Assembly: GCA_037133475.1 (NCBI GenBank)
Contig: JBAXOB010000003.1
Coordinates: forward strand, 62,001 to 126,000
Length of the DNA: 64,000 bases
Source: CAIVAT01 sp037133475
GTDB lineage: Bacteria; Bacteroidota; Bacteroidia; Bacteroidales; FEN-979
Reading direction: 5' to 3'
The notes beneath the pieces were generated by a model that searched no databases, was not told the DNA's origin, and was given only the letters and a program-made list of their open reading frames with translations. Made by a program: the position numbers and the translations under genes. Position 1 is the first letter of the stretch; each line of letters opens with the position of its first letter. This document shows, piece after piece, positions 51,577 to 60,104 of this stretch.

Positions 51577-52381
51577 TGGGAAAGTCGAGGGTTTTTACAT
51601 CGTCGATGTAGGTGTTGACCGCGCCGCGGATCTCTTCGGAAAGGTTGTGATACCGGCGCAGAAAACGGGGGGAAAATTCGAGGGTGATGCCCAGCATATC
51701 GTGCAGCACGAGTACCTGCCCGTCAACATCCCTGCCGGCGCCGATGCCGATGATCGGGATTTTCAGCGCAGCGGTTACAATGCCACCCAGCCGGGCCGGG
51801 ATCTTTTCCAGTACGATGGCAAAACAACCTGCCTTTTCGAGCAGGTGAGCATCTTCAAGCAGCTTGGCCGCCTCATCCTCGTTGGTGGCCCTCACCACGT
51901 AGGTTCCGAATTTATGGATCGACTGCGGGGTAAGCCCCAGGTGTCCCATCACCGGGATCCCTGCCGAAAGGATACGGTCAACCGATTCGAGGATCTCCCT
52001 TCCGCCTTCAAGTTTTACGGCATCGGCCCCTGCCTCTTTCATGATGCGGATCGCCGAATTAAGGGCCTCCTTTGAATTGCCCTGGTAGGTGCCGAAGGGA
52101 AGGTCAACCACGACCAGGGCGCGCTTCACCGCGCGTATCACCGACGACCCGTGATAGATCATCTCGTTGAGGGTGATCGGCAGGGTGGAGGAATGGCCGG
52201 CCATCACGTTGGACGCGGAATCGCCGACAAGGATCACATCAATCCCGGTGCTGTCGAGGATCCTGGCAAATGAATAATCATATGCCGTCAGCATCGCAAT
52301 TTTTTCACCTTTGAACTTCATCTCCTGAAGCACATGGGTAGTGACCTTGGTCACATCCCGGAAGGATTTCTGGATAGCCAT
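51557..52381 (-). CDS. panB: 3-methyl-2-oxobutanoate hydroxymethyltransferase (pantothenate biosynthesis)
   Basis: Transfers a hydroxymethyl group from 5,10-methylene-THF to 2-oxoisovalerate to make ketopantoate. 274 residues, a TIM barrel. KIAMLTAYDYSFARILDS, VGDSASNVMAGHSSTLPITLNEM and EGGREILESVDRILSAGIPVMGHLGLTPQS are diagnostic, including the Mg-binding acids (D of VGDS) and the catalytic Glu in ALKIPIIGIGAG's preceding region. It leads the long minus-strand run and is divergent from a lipoprotein gene. Confidence 0.96.
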   Translation of the reverse strand: MAIQKSFRDVTKVTTHVLQEMKFKGEKIAMLTAYDYSFARILDSTGIDVILVGDSASNVMAGHSSTLPITLNEMIYHGSSVIRAVKRALVVVDLPFGTYQGNSKEALNSAIRIMKEAGADAVKLEGGREILESVDRILSAGIPVMGHLGLTPQSIHKFGTYVVRATNEDEAAKLLEDAHLLEKAGCFAIVLEKIPARLGGIVTAALKIPIIGIGAGRDVDGQVLVLHDMLGITLEFSPRFLRRYHNLSEEIRGAVNTYIDDVKTLDFPNEKEQY

Positions 52382-52398
52382 AATTTTATTTTGGATAG

Positions 52399-52432
52399 CA
52401 AAATTACAATATTTTTATGTACTTTTGCCAAA
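52399..52432 (-). promoter_or_regulatory. promoter of panB (-33 and -7)
   Basis: On the minus strand TTTG (52432-52429), a 22-base spacer, then TAATTTTG (52406-52399). The ATG is at 52381. Confidence 0.65.
52420..52427 (+). promoter_or_regulatory. -7 promoter box for the lipoprotein gene
   Basis: TACTTTTG, 23 bases before the ATG at 52451. It overlaps the panB promoter, so the two divergent genes share one short control region. Confidence 0.65.
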
Positions 52433-52450
52433 TACCAAATATAGATCCGG

Positions 52451-53449
52451 ATGCGCTCTATTAAAGTAATACTCCCCCTGCTGCTGCTGCTCACTGCCCT
52501 TTTCTCGTGTAACAAGGAGCTGAATGTCAATGCCAACTGGAAAGACATTACCGTAGTTTACGGACTGCTTGACCAATCGGCCGATACGACCTATATCAAA
52601 ATTACCAAAGCCTTTCTCGGGCCCGGCGACGCCCTGAAGTTTGCTAAAATTGCCGACTCGAGCACATACCCTGATAAACTTGAGGTAAAGCTGGATGAAT
52701 ACAACGGCTCCCTGTTTGTCAACTCCTATTTCTGCGACACCATCACCATCCGTAATAAACAAAAAGGCGATTCGATCTTTTATTATCCCAACCAGCTGAT
52801 GTATTATACAAAGGCGAAACTGAACGAAAATTACCGATACAATCTGTATATCAGGAATATAAAGACAGGGAAATTAATCACTTCGCAAACTCTGCTGATC
52901 CATGACTTTGAAATAATGCGTCCGCAGATCAACAGCCTGATCACCTTCACCCCGGGGGGGCACATGACGGAGGTCAGGTGGGCGCCGGCCAAAAATGCCA
53001 AGCGCTACCAGCTGATGATCAGGTTTTTCTATGTTGAATTTCCGAAATCAGGGGTGCAGAAAAAGGACACAAACTATATCGACTGGGTCGTCGACAACAA
53101 GATCATGGCGCTGGATGCCCAGAGTACACAGCCTTTTGACCAGTACTTCCCCGATGACGGATTTTATTCGGTTGTTGGCGGACTGATTGACACCACTACG
53201 GTACTGACACGCGTTGCCTATAAATGCCAGTTTATTTTTTCAGTTGCCTCCGACACCCTCAATACCTATATGGAGGTTACCGAACCCTCCCTGTCGCTCG
53301 TTCAGGAAAAGCCGGCCTTTACCGATATCAACAATGGTCTTGGCCTGTTCTCCTCGAGATACACAAAAGTGGTGGATTCTATTTTCCCCAGCGCACAGAC
53401 AAAGGCCTTTCTTAAAGTCAACCACTATACCGTAGGTCACGGGTTTTAA
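52451..53449 (+). CDS. putative outer-membrane or periplasmic lipoprotein (332 aa)
   Basis: Lipobox LLTALFSC with Cys20 after an N-terminal hydrophobic stretch. The first part after it (NVNANWKDITVVYGLLDQSADTTYIKITKAFLG) resembles the DUF4249-type lipoproteins often found in Bacteroidota, but I cannot be sure. The rest is beta-rich with no catalytic motif. No SusD-type features. Function unknown. Confidence 0.75.
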   Translation: MRSIKVILPLLLLLTALFSCNKELNVNANWKDITVVYGLLDQSADTTYIKITKAFLGPGDALKFAKIADSSTYPDKLEVKLDEYNGSLFVNSYFCDTITIRNKQKGDSIFYYPNQLMYYTKAKLNENYRYNLYIRNIKTGKLITSQTLLIHDFEIMRPQINSLITFTPGGHMTEVRWAPAKNAKRYQLMIRFFYVEFPKSGVQKKDTNYIDWVVDNKIMALDAQSTQPFDQYFPDDGFYSVVGGLIDTTTVLTRVAYKCQFIFSVASDTLNTYMEVTEPSLSLVQEKPAFTDINNGLGLFSSRYTKVVDSIFPSAQTKAFLKVNHYTVGHGF

Positions 53450-53514
53450 CCGCTGCTCCTCCATTTTCCCACTATTCCTGTCGTTTTGTCACCTGCCTGT
53501 CAGCAATTTTGTTT

Positions 53515-53530
53515 TGGCACAATGATTGAC
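53515..53530 (+). promoter_or_regulatory. possible sigma-54-like (-24/-12) promoter of dnaK
   Basis: TGGCAC (53515-53520), five bases, then TTGAC (53526-53530), close to the sigma-54 consensus TGGCAC-N5-TTGCA with one mismatch in the core. It lies 56 bases before the dnaK ATG. No TAnnTTTG box and no CIRCE element were seen in this gap. The match could be chance. Confidence 0.35.
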
Positions 53531-53585
53531 TATCTGAGGTCAAATTGTGTTGAATTTATTGTACACCTGAAAGGAGATTATTAAT

Positions 53586-55517
53586 ATGGCAAAAATTATT
53601 GGCATCGATCTTGGAACCACCAACTCATGTGTGGCTGTCATGGAGGGGAACGAACCTGTCGTTATTCCAAACAGCGAAGGGAGAAGAACAACACCGTCGG
53701 TTGTCGGCTTTACCGATAACGGCGAACGCAAAGTAGGCGACCCTGCAAAACGTCAGGCCATCACCAACCCGAAAAACACCGTTTTTTCGATCAAACGGTT
53801 CATGGGTGAAACCTGGGACCAGGTTCAGAAAGAGATATTACGCGTGCCTTACATGGTAGCAAAAGGGGAAAATAATACGCCCCGTGTGGATATTACCGGT
53901 AAGTTATATACACCCCAGGAAATTTCCGCCATCGTTCTTCAGAAAATGAAGAAGACTGCCGAGGATTACCTTGGCCAGGAGGTTAAGGAGGCGGTTATCA
54001 CCGTTCCTGCCTATTTCAGCGATTCACAGCGCCAGGCTACCAAGGAGGCCGGCGAAATTGCTGGATTAACCGTGAAACGTATCATCAACGAGCCTACCGC
54101 TGCCGCACTGGCATACGGCCTGGATAAAAAACACAAAGACATCAAGGTCGCCGTGTTCGACCTTGGCGGCGGAACCTTTGATATTTCCATCCTGGAACTG
54201 GGCGAGGGAGTGTTCGAGGTTAAGTCGACCAACGGGAACACCCACCTGGGCGGCGATGACTTTGACCATATGATCATCGACTGGCTTGCCGACGAGTTTC
54301 TGAAAGATGAAGGTCTTGACCTGCGCAAGGACCCGATGGCCCTGCAGCGCCTGAAAGAGGCCGCCGAAAAGGCCAAGATTGAACTTTCCAGCTCGATGGA
54401 AACGGAGATCAACCTGCCCTATATCATGCCGGTTGACGGAGTTCCCAAGCACCTTGTGAAAAAACTGAACCGTTCGAAATTCGAACAACTGATCGATTCC
54501 CTGATGCAATCAACCATTGCTCCGTGCCAGAAAGCCCTGCAGGATGCGGGATTGAAGGCCTCCGAAGTGGATGAGGTGATCCTTGTCGGCGGCTCGACCC
54601 GGATCCCGGCCGTTCAGAAACTGGTACGCGATCTCTTTGGAAAAGAACCTTCAAAAGGGGTGAACCCCGACGAAGTGGTTGCCATCGGCGCCGCCATCCA
54701 GGGTGGTGTTCTTACCGGCGAGGTCAAGGATGTACTGCTGCTTGATGTTACCCCCCTCTCACTTGGTATCGAAACCCTGGGCAGTGTCATGACCCGGCTG
54801 ATCGAATCCAATACGACCATCCCTACCCGGAAATCGGAGGTGTTCTCAACAGCCGCCGACAGCCAGACTTCCGTAGAGATCCATATTCTCCAGGGAGAAA
54901 GGCCCATGGCCAACCAGAACAAAAGTATCGGCCGGTTCCACCTTGACGGCATCCCGCCTGCACCCAGGGGAATCCCACAGGTCGAAGTAACCTTCGACAT
55001 CGATGCCAACGGCATCCTTCATGTTACGGCGAAAGACAAGGCAACCGGGAAATCCCAGCAGATCAGGATTGAAGCATCTTCTGGTCTTTCCGACGAGGAT
55101 ATCCGCAGAATGCGCGAAGAGGCCCAGGCCAATGCCGATGCCGATAAGAAGGTAAAGGAGGAGGTTGATAAACTGAATCAGGCCGACACCCTGGTCTTCC
55201 AGACCGAGAAACAGCTGAAGGAATTCGGCGACAAGATTCCGGCCGAAAAAAAGGCTCCTATCGAAGCCGCTGTTGAAGCGTTGAAAAATGCGCATAAAAA
55301 CCGCGATTTCGAAGGCATCGACAAAGCCATGGCCAACCTGAACGCCGTATGGCAGACCGCCAGCGAAGAGATGTACAAAAATGCATCCCAGAGCGGGGCG
55401 CCCGGCGACCAGCACAGCGGTCCGCATACCGAACAGGGACCGAACCAGCAGGGACCGAAAGGCTCCGGTAATGATGAAGTTACGGATGTTGATTTTGAAG
55501 AGGTTAAAGACAAATAA
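53586..55517 (+). CDS. dnaK: chaperone DnaK (Hsp70)
   Basis: 643 residues, ATP-dependent cytosolic chaperone. N-terminal ATPase with IGIDLGTTNSCVAVMEG (about 4-20), DLGGGTFDISILELG (about 193-207) and GGSTRIPAVQKLV (about 336-348). Substrate-binding region about 385-500 with TPLSLGIETLG at its start; helical lid after that; C-terminal tail DVDFEEVKDK instead of the E. coli type, typical of Bacteroidota. dnaJ and grpE are not adjacent. Confidence 0.98.
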   Translation: MAKIIGIDLGTTNSCVAVMEGNEPVVIPNSEGRRTTPSVVGFTDNGERKVGDPAKRQAITNPKNTVFSIKRFMGETWDQVQKEILRVPYMVAKGENNTPRVDITGKLYTPQEISAIVLQKMKKTAEDYLGQEVKEAVITVPAYFSDSQRQATKEAGEIAGLTVKRIINEPTAAALAYGLDKKHKDIKVAVFDLGGGTFDISILELGEGVFEVKSTNGNTHLGGDDFDHMIIDWLADEFLKDEGLDLRKDPMALQRLKEAAEKAKIELSSSMETEINLPYIMPVDGVPKHLVKKLNRSKFEQLIDSLMQSTIAPCQKALQDAGLKASEVDEVILVGGSTRIPAVQKLVRDLFGKEPSKGVNPDEVVAIGAAIQGGVLTGEVKDVLLLDVTPLSLGIETLGSVMTRLIESNTTIPTRKSEVFSTAADSQTSVEIHILQGERPMANQNKSIGRFHLDGIPPAPRGIPQVEVTFDIDANGILHVTAKDKATGKSQQIRIEASSGLSDEDIRRMREEAQANADADKKVKEEVDKLNQADTLVFQTEKQLKEFGDKIPAEKKAPIEAAVEALKNAHKNRDFEGIDKAMANLNAVWQTASEEMYKNASQSGAPGDQHSGPHTEQGPNQQGPKGSGNDEVTDVDFEEVKDK

Positions 55518-55540
55518 CCCTTTCTGACGACCATACCTGG

Positions 55541-55577
55541 AAAAGGCTGATCCTGCAAAGCGACCGGCCTTTTTCTT
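55541..55577 (+). terminator. probable rho-independent terminator after dnaK
   Basis: AAAAGGC (55541-55547) pairs with GCCTTTT near 55567-55573, followed by T-rich sequence. The loop is long (about 19 bases), so this is weaker than the other terminators. Confidence 0.6.
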
Positions 55578-55785
55578 TTTTACCCCTCCCCGGGTTCATG
55601 ATTTCAAAAAACAACAGCTGCAAAGATTTTCAGTCAGGAAGAGGGAATGTTGAGTTTTGTGAAAAAAGAGACAAGAATGGCCGATGATTTAATCATTTGT
55701 TAATAAAATACTGACATACAATCCAAAAATTATTAGCATTTTTGTATATTATTTCCCCGGCGGTCATTTTAACCTCTATACCGAT

Positions 55786-58293
55786 ATGAAACAACGATTT
55801 ACAAGCTTAGGGCTAACCATACTGATGCTGATCTTTTTTGCAAATGGTTTCGCCCAGACTGTTACAGAACTGGTAATTCCCAAGTATTTCGGCAGTAAAA
55901 CCGCTGCCGCGACCAACAATGCAAGAACAGCCTTTGCCGTTTGCTTTAAAATTGACGGACTTACCCCGAACACCTCCTATGATCTGAAGCCTGGGCTGGG
56001 CCTTACCACGGATCCTGCAACCAGTTACGGTGCCGGGAATTTCTGGAATGTCACCGCCTTCAGCGGGACGACCAGTCTTTTGAATTATTTTACCACCGAT
56101 GCAACCGGAAGTTCGGGCGCTGTATGGGTTTTTTACCAGCCTACCGGTAACGGGACGCGCTTCGACGCAGGCCAGCAGCACAATATAAGGCTCGGCTGGG
56201 TTGTAGCCGGGGGCTCCATGCCAAGTTCGCCACTGTTTGTGGGCGCCAAACTTATGACCGCCCTCGATATCGCCGTTACGGCGAGAACCACGGCCACCAC
56301 CGACGATGGTTGTTTTGTCAAGGGCAGTTCGCTGACCCCCTCCAATGGCAAATACATGCTGATGTACGACAATGTTGCAGGTACGGGCGACCCCTTGTTT
56401 GCCTATATGATCAGGCCGATGATCCCGACCCAGTCGACCAACTCCGAATTGCCGACCGCGGTAAACGATGTCTATATGCAGGCCGGCACCAGCGCTGCCG
56501 GCGATTATGTCGCCGTGATCCCGATCGGGGCCAACAATCCCAATGGCGTGCGGCGTGTTGAATCGCGCAATGCCGACAATACTGTTTATGCCTTCAATAC
56601 CAGTGCCACGGGCATCTGGGGCAGCGGTGCCAACACCACGACAGCCCTGCGCCGCGATGTGGTGATCCTCACCAGCGGCGACACACCGCTTACACCGGCA
56701 GGACCTACGACACCAACGGTTACCACTAACCCGGCAGTTACCAATATCTCCTTCAATTCAGCTACCGGTGGCGGGAATGTGACCAACGACGGCGGTTCTC
56801 CGATCACTGCCCGTGGTTTATGCTGGAGCCTTACCGCAAACCCGACAGCGTCGGGCGCCCATACCGTAGAACCGGGTACACTGGGAGCCTTTACCAGCAA
56901 TATGACAGGATTGCTGCCCAATTCAACCTACCACCTGAGAGCCTATGCAACCAATGCGGCAGCTACCGGTTACGGCGCCGACATCACCTTCAGCACCCTT
57001 TGCGAAATCATGGCGCCACTGCCTAATTTTTCCGCAAGCAATGTCAATGTCTCTATCGGCCAGTCCATTAACTTTTTTGACTCCACAAAATACTGTCCCG
57101 ATACCTGGTCGTGGTCGTTCAATGGCGGTGTTCCGAACACCTCAACGGTTAAAAACCCGACCGGCATCACCTATAACTATACCGGCGATTACACAGTTTG
57201 CCTTACCGCAAGCAACCAATGGGGAACCCAAACCACCTGCAAGAATAACTATATTCATGTAACCGGCCCGACCAATGCCCCGATCGTGATCACGGAGATC
57301 AACTACCGGTCGCCGATTATCGGCACCGATTCCCTTGAATTCATTGAACTCTATAACAACGGTACCCAACCGGTCAATATGACCGGCTTCTACTTCAGCA
57401 AGGGGGTCGATTTTACCTTTCCCGCAATGACCCTGAACCCTCAGGGCTATGTGATGGTGGGAAAGAGCTCTGCCTTTCTTACCACTTACTACGGCGTTTC
57501 CTCCTACCAATGGAATGTCGGCGGCGCCCTCACCAACCAGGGGGAACCCATTGTGCTGAAGGATCTTTATGGTTATGTGCTTGATTCTGTCTATTATATG
57601 CCGACATTGCCCTGGGATACCCTGGCAAACGGCAAGGGACCCTCGCTTGAACTCTGTGATCCGAATTCGAACAATGCCCTCGCTGCCAACTGGCGTCATG
57701 CCATCGAATACCAGTCGAAAACTGCCCTGGGCGATTCTTTGTTCGCCTCCCCGCTTGCTGGTTGTTCTTATGCACCCGTGGCCAACTTCCATGTGACCGA
57801 CTCAACCATCGTGGTCGGCCAGTCGGTTACCTTCACCGATGCCTCTTCCGCCAATGCCGCTATCTGGTACTGGGAGTTTGAAAGGGGATGGCCGGAGACC
57901 TTTACCGGAAAAACGCCGCCCCCGATCCAGTACAATGTTATGGGCAGCTATGATGTAAAACTGACCGTTACCAATAATGCCGGACACAGTATAAAATACA
58001 AACCGATGTTCATGCAGGTCGGACCCAGCGGAATTGCCGGGTTGAACGGGAAAAGCAGTTTCTCGATCTACCCGAACCCGAGTATCAATGGCAAATTCAC
58101 CCTTACCTTCGGGACCCAGTCGGTTTATGACATCTCAGTGATTTCATCCTCCGGCATTACCGTTGCCTCAACGACCACCGATTCAAAGGTTACCGAACTC
58201 AACCTACCACAGCTTACCGGCGGACTCTATTTTGTTCAGACCCTGGATCAGAAAACAGGAATTATCAACACACAAAAATTAATCGTTCAATAA
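55786..58293 (+). CDS. secreted multidomain protein: lamin-tail, PKD and T9SS type A domains (835 aa)
   Basis: Signal peptide (1-24, ending GFAQ). A leading beta-rich region of unknown type (25-300). A fibronectin-like module (about 315-405: PAVTNISFNSATGGGNVTNDGG, followed by ARGLCWS and STYHLRAYATNAAATGYGADI). A PKD-like domain (about 410-495 with WSWSFNGG). A lamin-tail domain (about 500-640: VITEINYRSP, DSLEFIELYNNG, PVNMTGFYF). A second PKD-like domain (about 665-745: WYWEFERGW). A type A sorting domain closes it (FSIYPNPSINGKFTL to KLIVQ). Lamin-tail domains are common on secreted nucleases and hydrolases, but no catalytic domain is visible. Probably a cell-surface or released binding protein. 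Confidence 0.85.
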   Translation: MKQRFTSLGLTILMLIFFANGFAQTVTELVIPKYFGSKTAAATNNARTAFAVCFKIDGLTPNTSYDLKPGLGLTTDPATSYGAGNFWNVTAFSGTTSLLNYFTTDATGSSGAVWVFYQPTGNGTRFDAGQQHNIRLGWVVAGGSMPSSPLFVGAKLMTALDIAVTARTTATTDDGCFVKGSSLTPSNGKYMLMYDNVAGTGDPLFAYMIRPMIPTQSTNSELPTAVNDVYMQAGTSAAGDYVAVIPIGANNPNGVRRVESRNADNTVYAFNTSATGIWGSGANTTTALRRDVVILTSGDTPLTPAGPTTPTVTTNPAVTNISFNSATGGGNVTNDGGSPITARGLCWSLTANPTASGAHTVEPGTLGAFTSNMTGLLPNSTYHLRAYATNAAATGYGADITFSTLCEIMAPLPNFSASNVNVSIGQSINFFDSTKYCPDTWSWSFNGGVPNTSTVKNPTGITYNYTGDYTVCLTASNQWGTQTTCKNNYIHVTGPTNAPIVITEINYRSPIIGTDSLEFIELYNNGTQPVNMTGFYFSKGVDFTFPAMTLNPQGYVMVGKSSAFLTTYYGVSSYQWNVGGALTNQGEPIVLKDLYGYVLDSVYYMPTLPWDTLANGKGPSLELCDPNSNNALAANWRHAIEYQSKTALGDSLFASPLAGCSYAPVANFHVTDSTIVVGQSVTFTDASSANAAIWYWEFERGWPETFTGKTPPPIQYNVMGSYDVKLTVTNNAGHSIKYKPMFMQVGPSGIAGLNGKSSFSIYPNPSINGKFTLTFGTQSVYDISVISSSGITVASTTTDSKVTELNLPQLTGGLYFVQTLDQKTGIINTQKLIVQ

Positions 58294-58314
58294 TCATTTA
58301 TTAAAATTATTTCC

Positions 58315-59925
58315 ATGAAAAAACAGTTACTAGCTTTAATAGCCTTCATGTTTATTGGTTTATGGGCCATCGGCCAGGGCAATGAACCTTTTACTAATTA
58401 TCCTGAAACAGCCAATGCTTACCATGATGGTACGTTTCTTGGGCTGGATGGTTCAACCTGGACCTACAAACAGTGCCGCGGGGACTCTGTGATCATCGCA
58501 CCTTCCCCCACCCTGGGCAAGGCCAGGAACCCCATGGCCAAAGTCCTTTCCGGCACCCTGCACAATGGTTGCGGAACCCTGTCATTCGATTATAAACAAC
58601 CCTTCACGACGCATGTTAACCTGGTGGTAAAAATCAACGGTCTTGCCGTCGGAACCTTCACCAGCACGACCCAGGGAGCCCTGAACAACAGCGGCCCGAT
58701 CGCCGTTAACACCCCCGGAGATTTCACCATCCTGATTACCCAGGCCGACAGTGCCGCCTCAGGACAGGCTACCATCGACAATATTATCTGGACTGCCTAC
58801 AGCGGAGGCCCGATCCCGGAACCCACCAACTATCCTACGGCTTTCACAGCAACACCGAGCCCTTTCACCATTAACTGTACCTGGGTCGATGCTACCGGAG
58901 CCCAGTTACCCACTGCCTACCTGCTGCTTGCAAGCGATCAGAATAATATTACAGCTCCGGTTGACGGAACTCCTGTTCCTGATGATCCTAACCTGGCCGA
59001 TGGTCATGGCGCCCTTAACATCCTGCAGGGTGTTCAGCATGGCACCTTTGGCAACCTGCCTTCCAACAAGAAATACTATTTTAAGATTTATCCCTACACA
59101 AACTCCGGTTCGCTCATCAATTACAAAACCGACGGAACGGCTCCTTCAGCATCTGCCACCACGCCGCCTACCACCATTATCGACAGCATCCACTTTACCA
59201 ACAAGACCTTTGCCAACTGGATCGTGAAGAACATAACAGGTGCGCAGGTTTGGAGCATCGACTCCATCCATCTGACCAACAACCCCTTCGCCAGTATGAG
59301 CGGTTATGCAGCCGGCGTCAACAATGTCAATGAAGACTGGCTGATCTCTCCCGCCATGAATTTCAACCTCTACACCAATGAGGTTCTGACCTTCGTTTCG
59401 GCATACAAATATGCAGGAGCCCCGCTGGAATGCCTTATTTCCAACGATTATGACGGATTAACCAATCCTGGTGACTTTACCTGGACTGCCTTATCACCTG
59501 CATGGTCAACCGGGAATTTTGTCTGGGCCCCTTCAGGCTCGGTGAATGTGAGCGGCACCAACGGAACCCATGTTTATATCGGGTTCAAATATACCTCCGA
59601 TGCCACGGCATCCTCCACCTGGGAACTTGATGACATCGTCATCACCGGGGACCTGATTATCGGGATGAACGAACATTCCGCCAAAGACAACAGCTTTACC
59701 ATAAGCCCGAATCCTGCTTTCGGCAAATGCTCGCTCGTATTCGACAAAACCGGTCAGAAAGAGATCAGGGTAATGTCGGTAGTGGGCAATGTTGTGTTTG
59801 AAACTACCACCGATCAGCAGCGTTATTCATTAAATCTTTCCTCGTTTACCACGGGCATGTATTTTGTAAAGGTTTATTCTCCCGATACAAAAACCACCGA
59901 AGTCAGGAAACTGGTTGTCCGGTAA
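58315..59925 (+). CDS. secreted T9SS protein with choice-of-anchor J (cleaved-adhesin-like) domain (536 aa)
   Basis: Signal peptide (1-20, ending AIGQ). An N-terminal beta-sandwich (about 25-165) with CGTLSFDYKQPF. A fibronectin-like section (about 170-280). A choice-of-anchor J type domain (about 290-450): VNEDWLISPAMNF, EVLTFVSAYKY, and the closing WELDDIVITGD. The C-terminus from FTISPNPAFGKCSLVF to VRKLVVR is a type A sorting domain. It begins 22 bases after the previous gene, so the two are probably one transcript. Function is unknown; adhesion or substrate binding is inferred. Confidence 0.85.
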   Translation: MKKQLLALIAFMFIGLWAIGQGNEPFTNYPETANAYHDGTFLGLDGSTWTYKQCRGDSVIIAPSPTLGKARNPMAKVLSGTLHNGCGTLSFDYKQPFTTHVNLVVKINGLAVGTFTSTTQGALNNSGPIAVNTPGDFTILITQADSAASGQATIDNIIWTAYSGGPIPEPTNYPTAFTATPSPFTINCTWVDATGAQLPTAYLLLASDQNNITAPVDGTPVPDDPNLADGHGALNILQGVQHGTFGNLPSNKKYYFKIYPYTNSGSLINYKTDGTAPSASATTPPTTIIDSIHFTNKTFANWIVKNITGAQVWSIDSIHLTNNPFASMSGYAAGVNNVNEDWLISPAMNFNLYTNEVLTFVSAYKYAGAPLECLISNDYDGLTNPGDFTWTALSPAWSTGNFVWAPSGSVNVSGTNGTHVYIGFKYTSDATASSTWELDDIVITGDLIIGMNEHSAKDNSFTISPNPAFGKCSLVFDKTGQKEIRVMSVVGNVVFETTTDQQRYSLNLSSFTTGMYFVKVYSPDTKTTEVRKLVVR

Positions 59926-59944
59926 TACCTTGCCTGAAATCAAG

Positions 59945-59979
59945 AAAAGGTTGTCTCTTGCGGGGCAACCTTTTTTTTT
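59945..59979 (+). terminator. rho-independent terminator after the choice-of-anchor gene
   Basis: AAAAGGTTG (59945-59953) pairs with CAACCTTTT (59966-59974), followed by five more T. Confidence 0.88.
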
Positions 59980-60104
59980 ACCTACTTTTGTAACCGGATC
60001 GGAACAGCATTGAGGATCTTCCCCTCTGTTCAACCCGGAATTTCGGATGCCGGGAAGATCTGAAATACTTGTTTTAGTGTATTTTTACCAGAAACGATGT
60101 TGTC

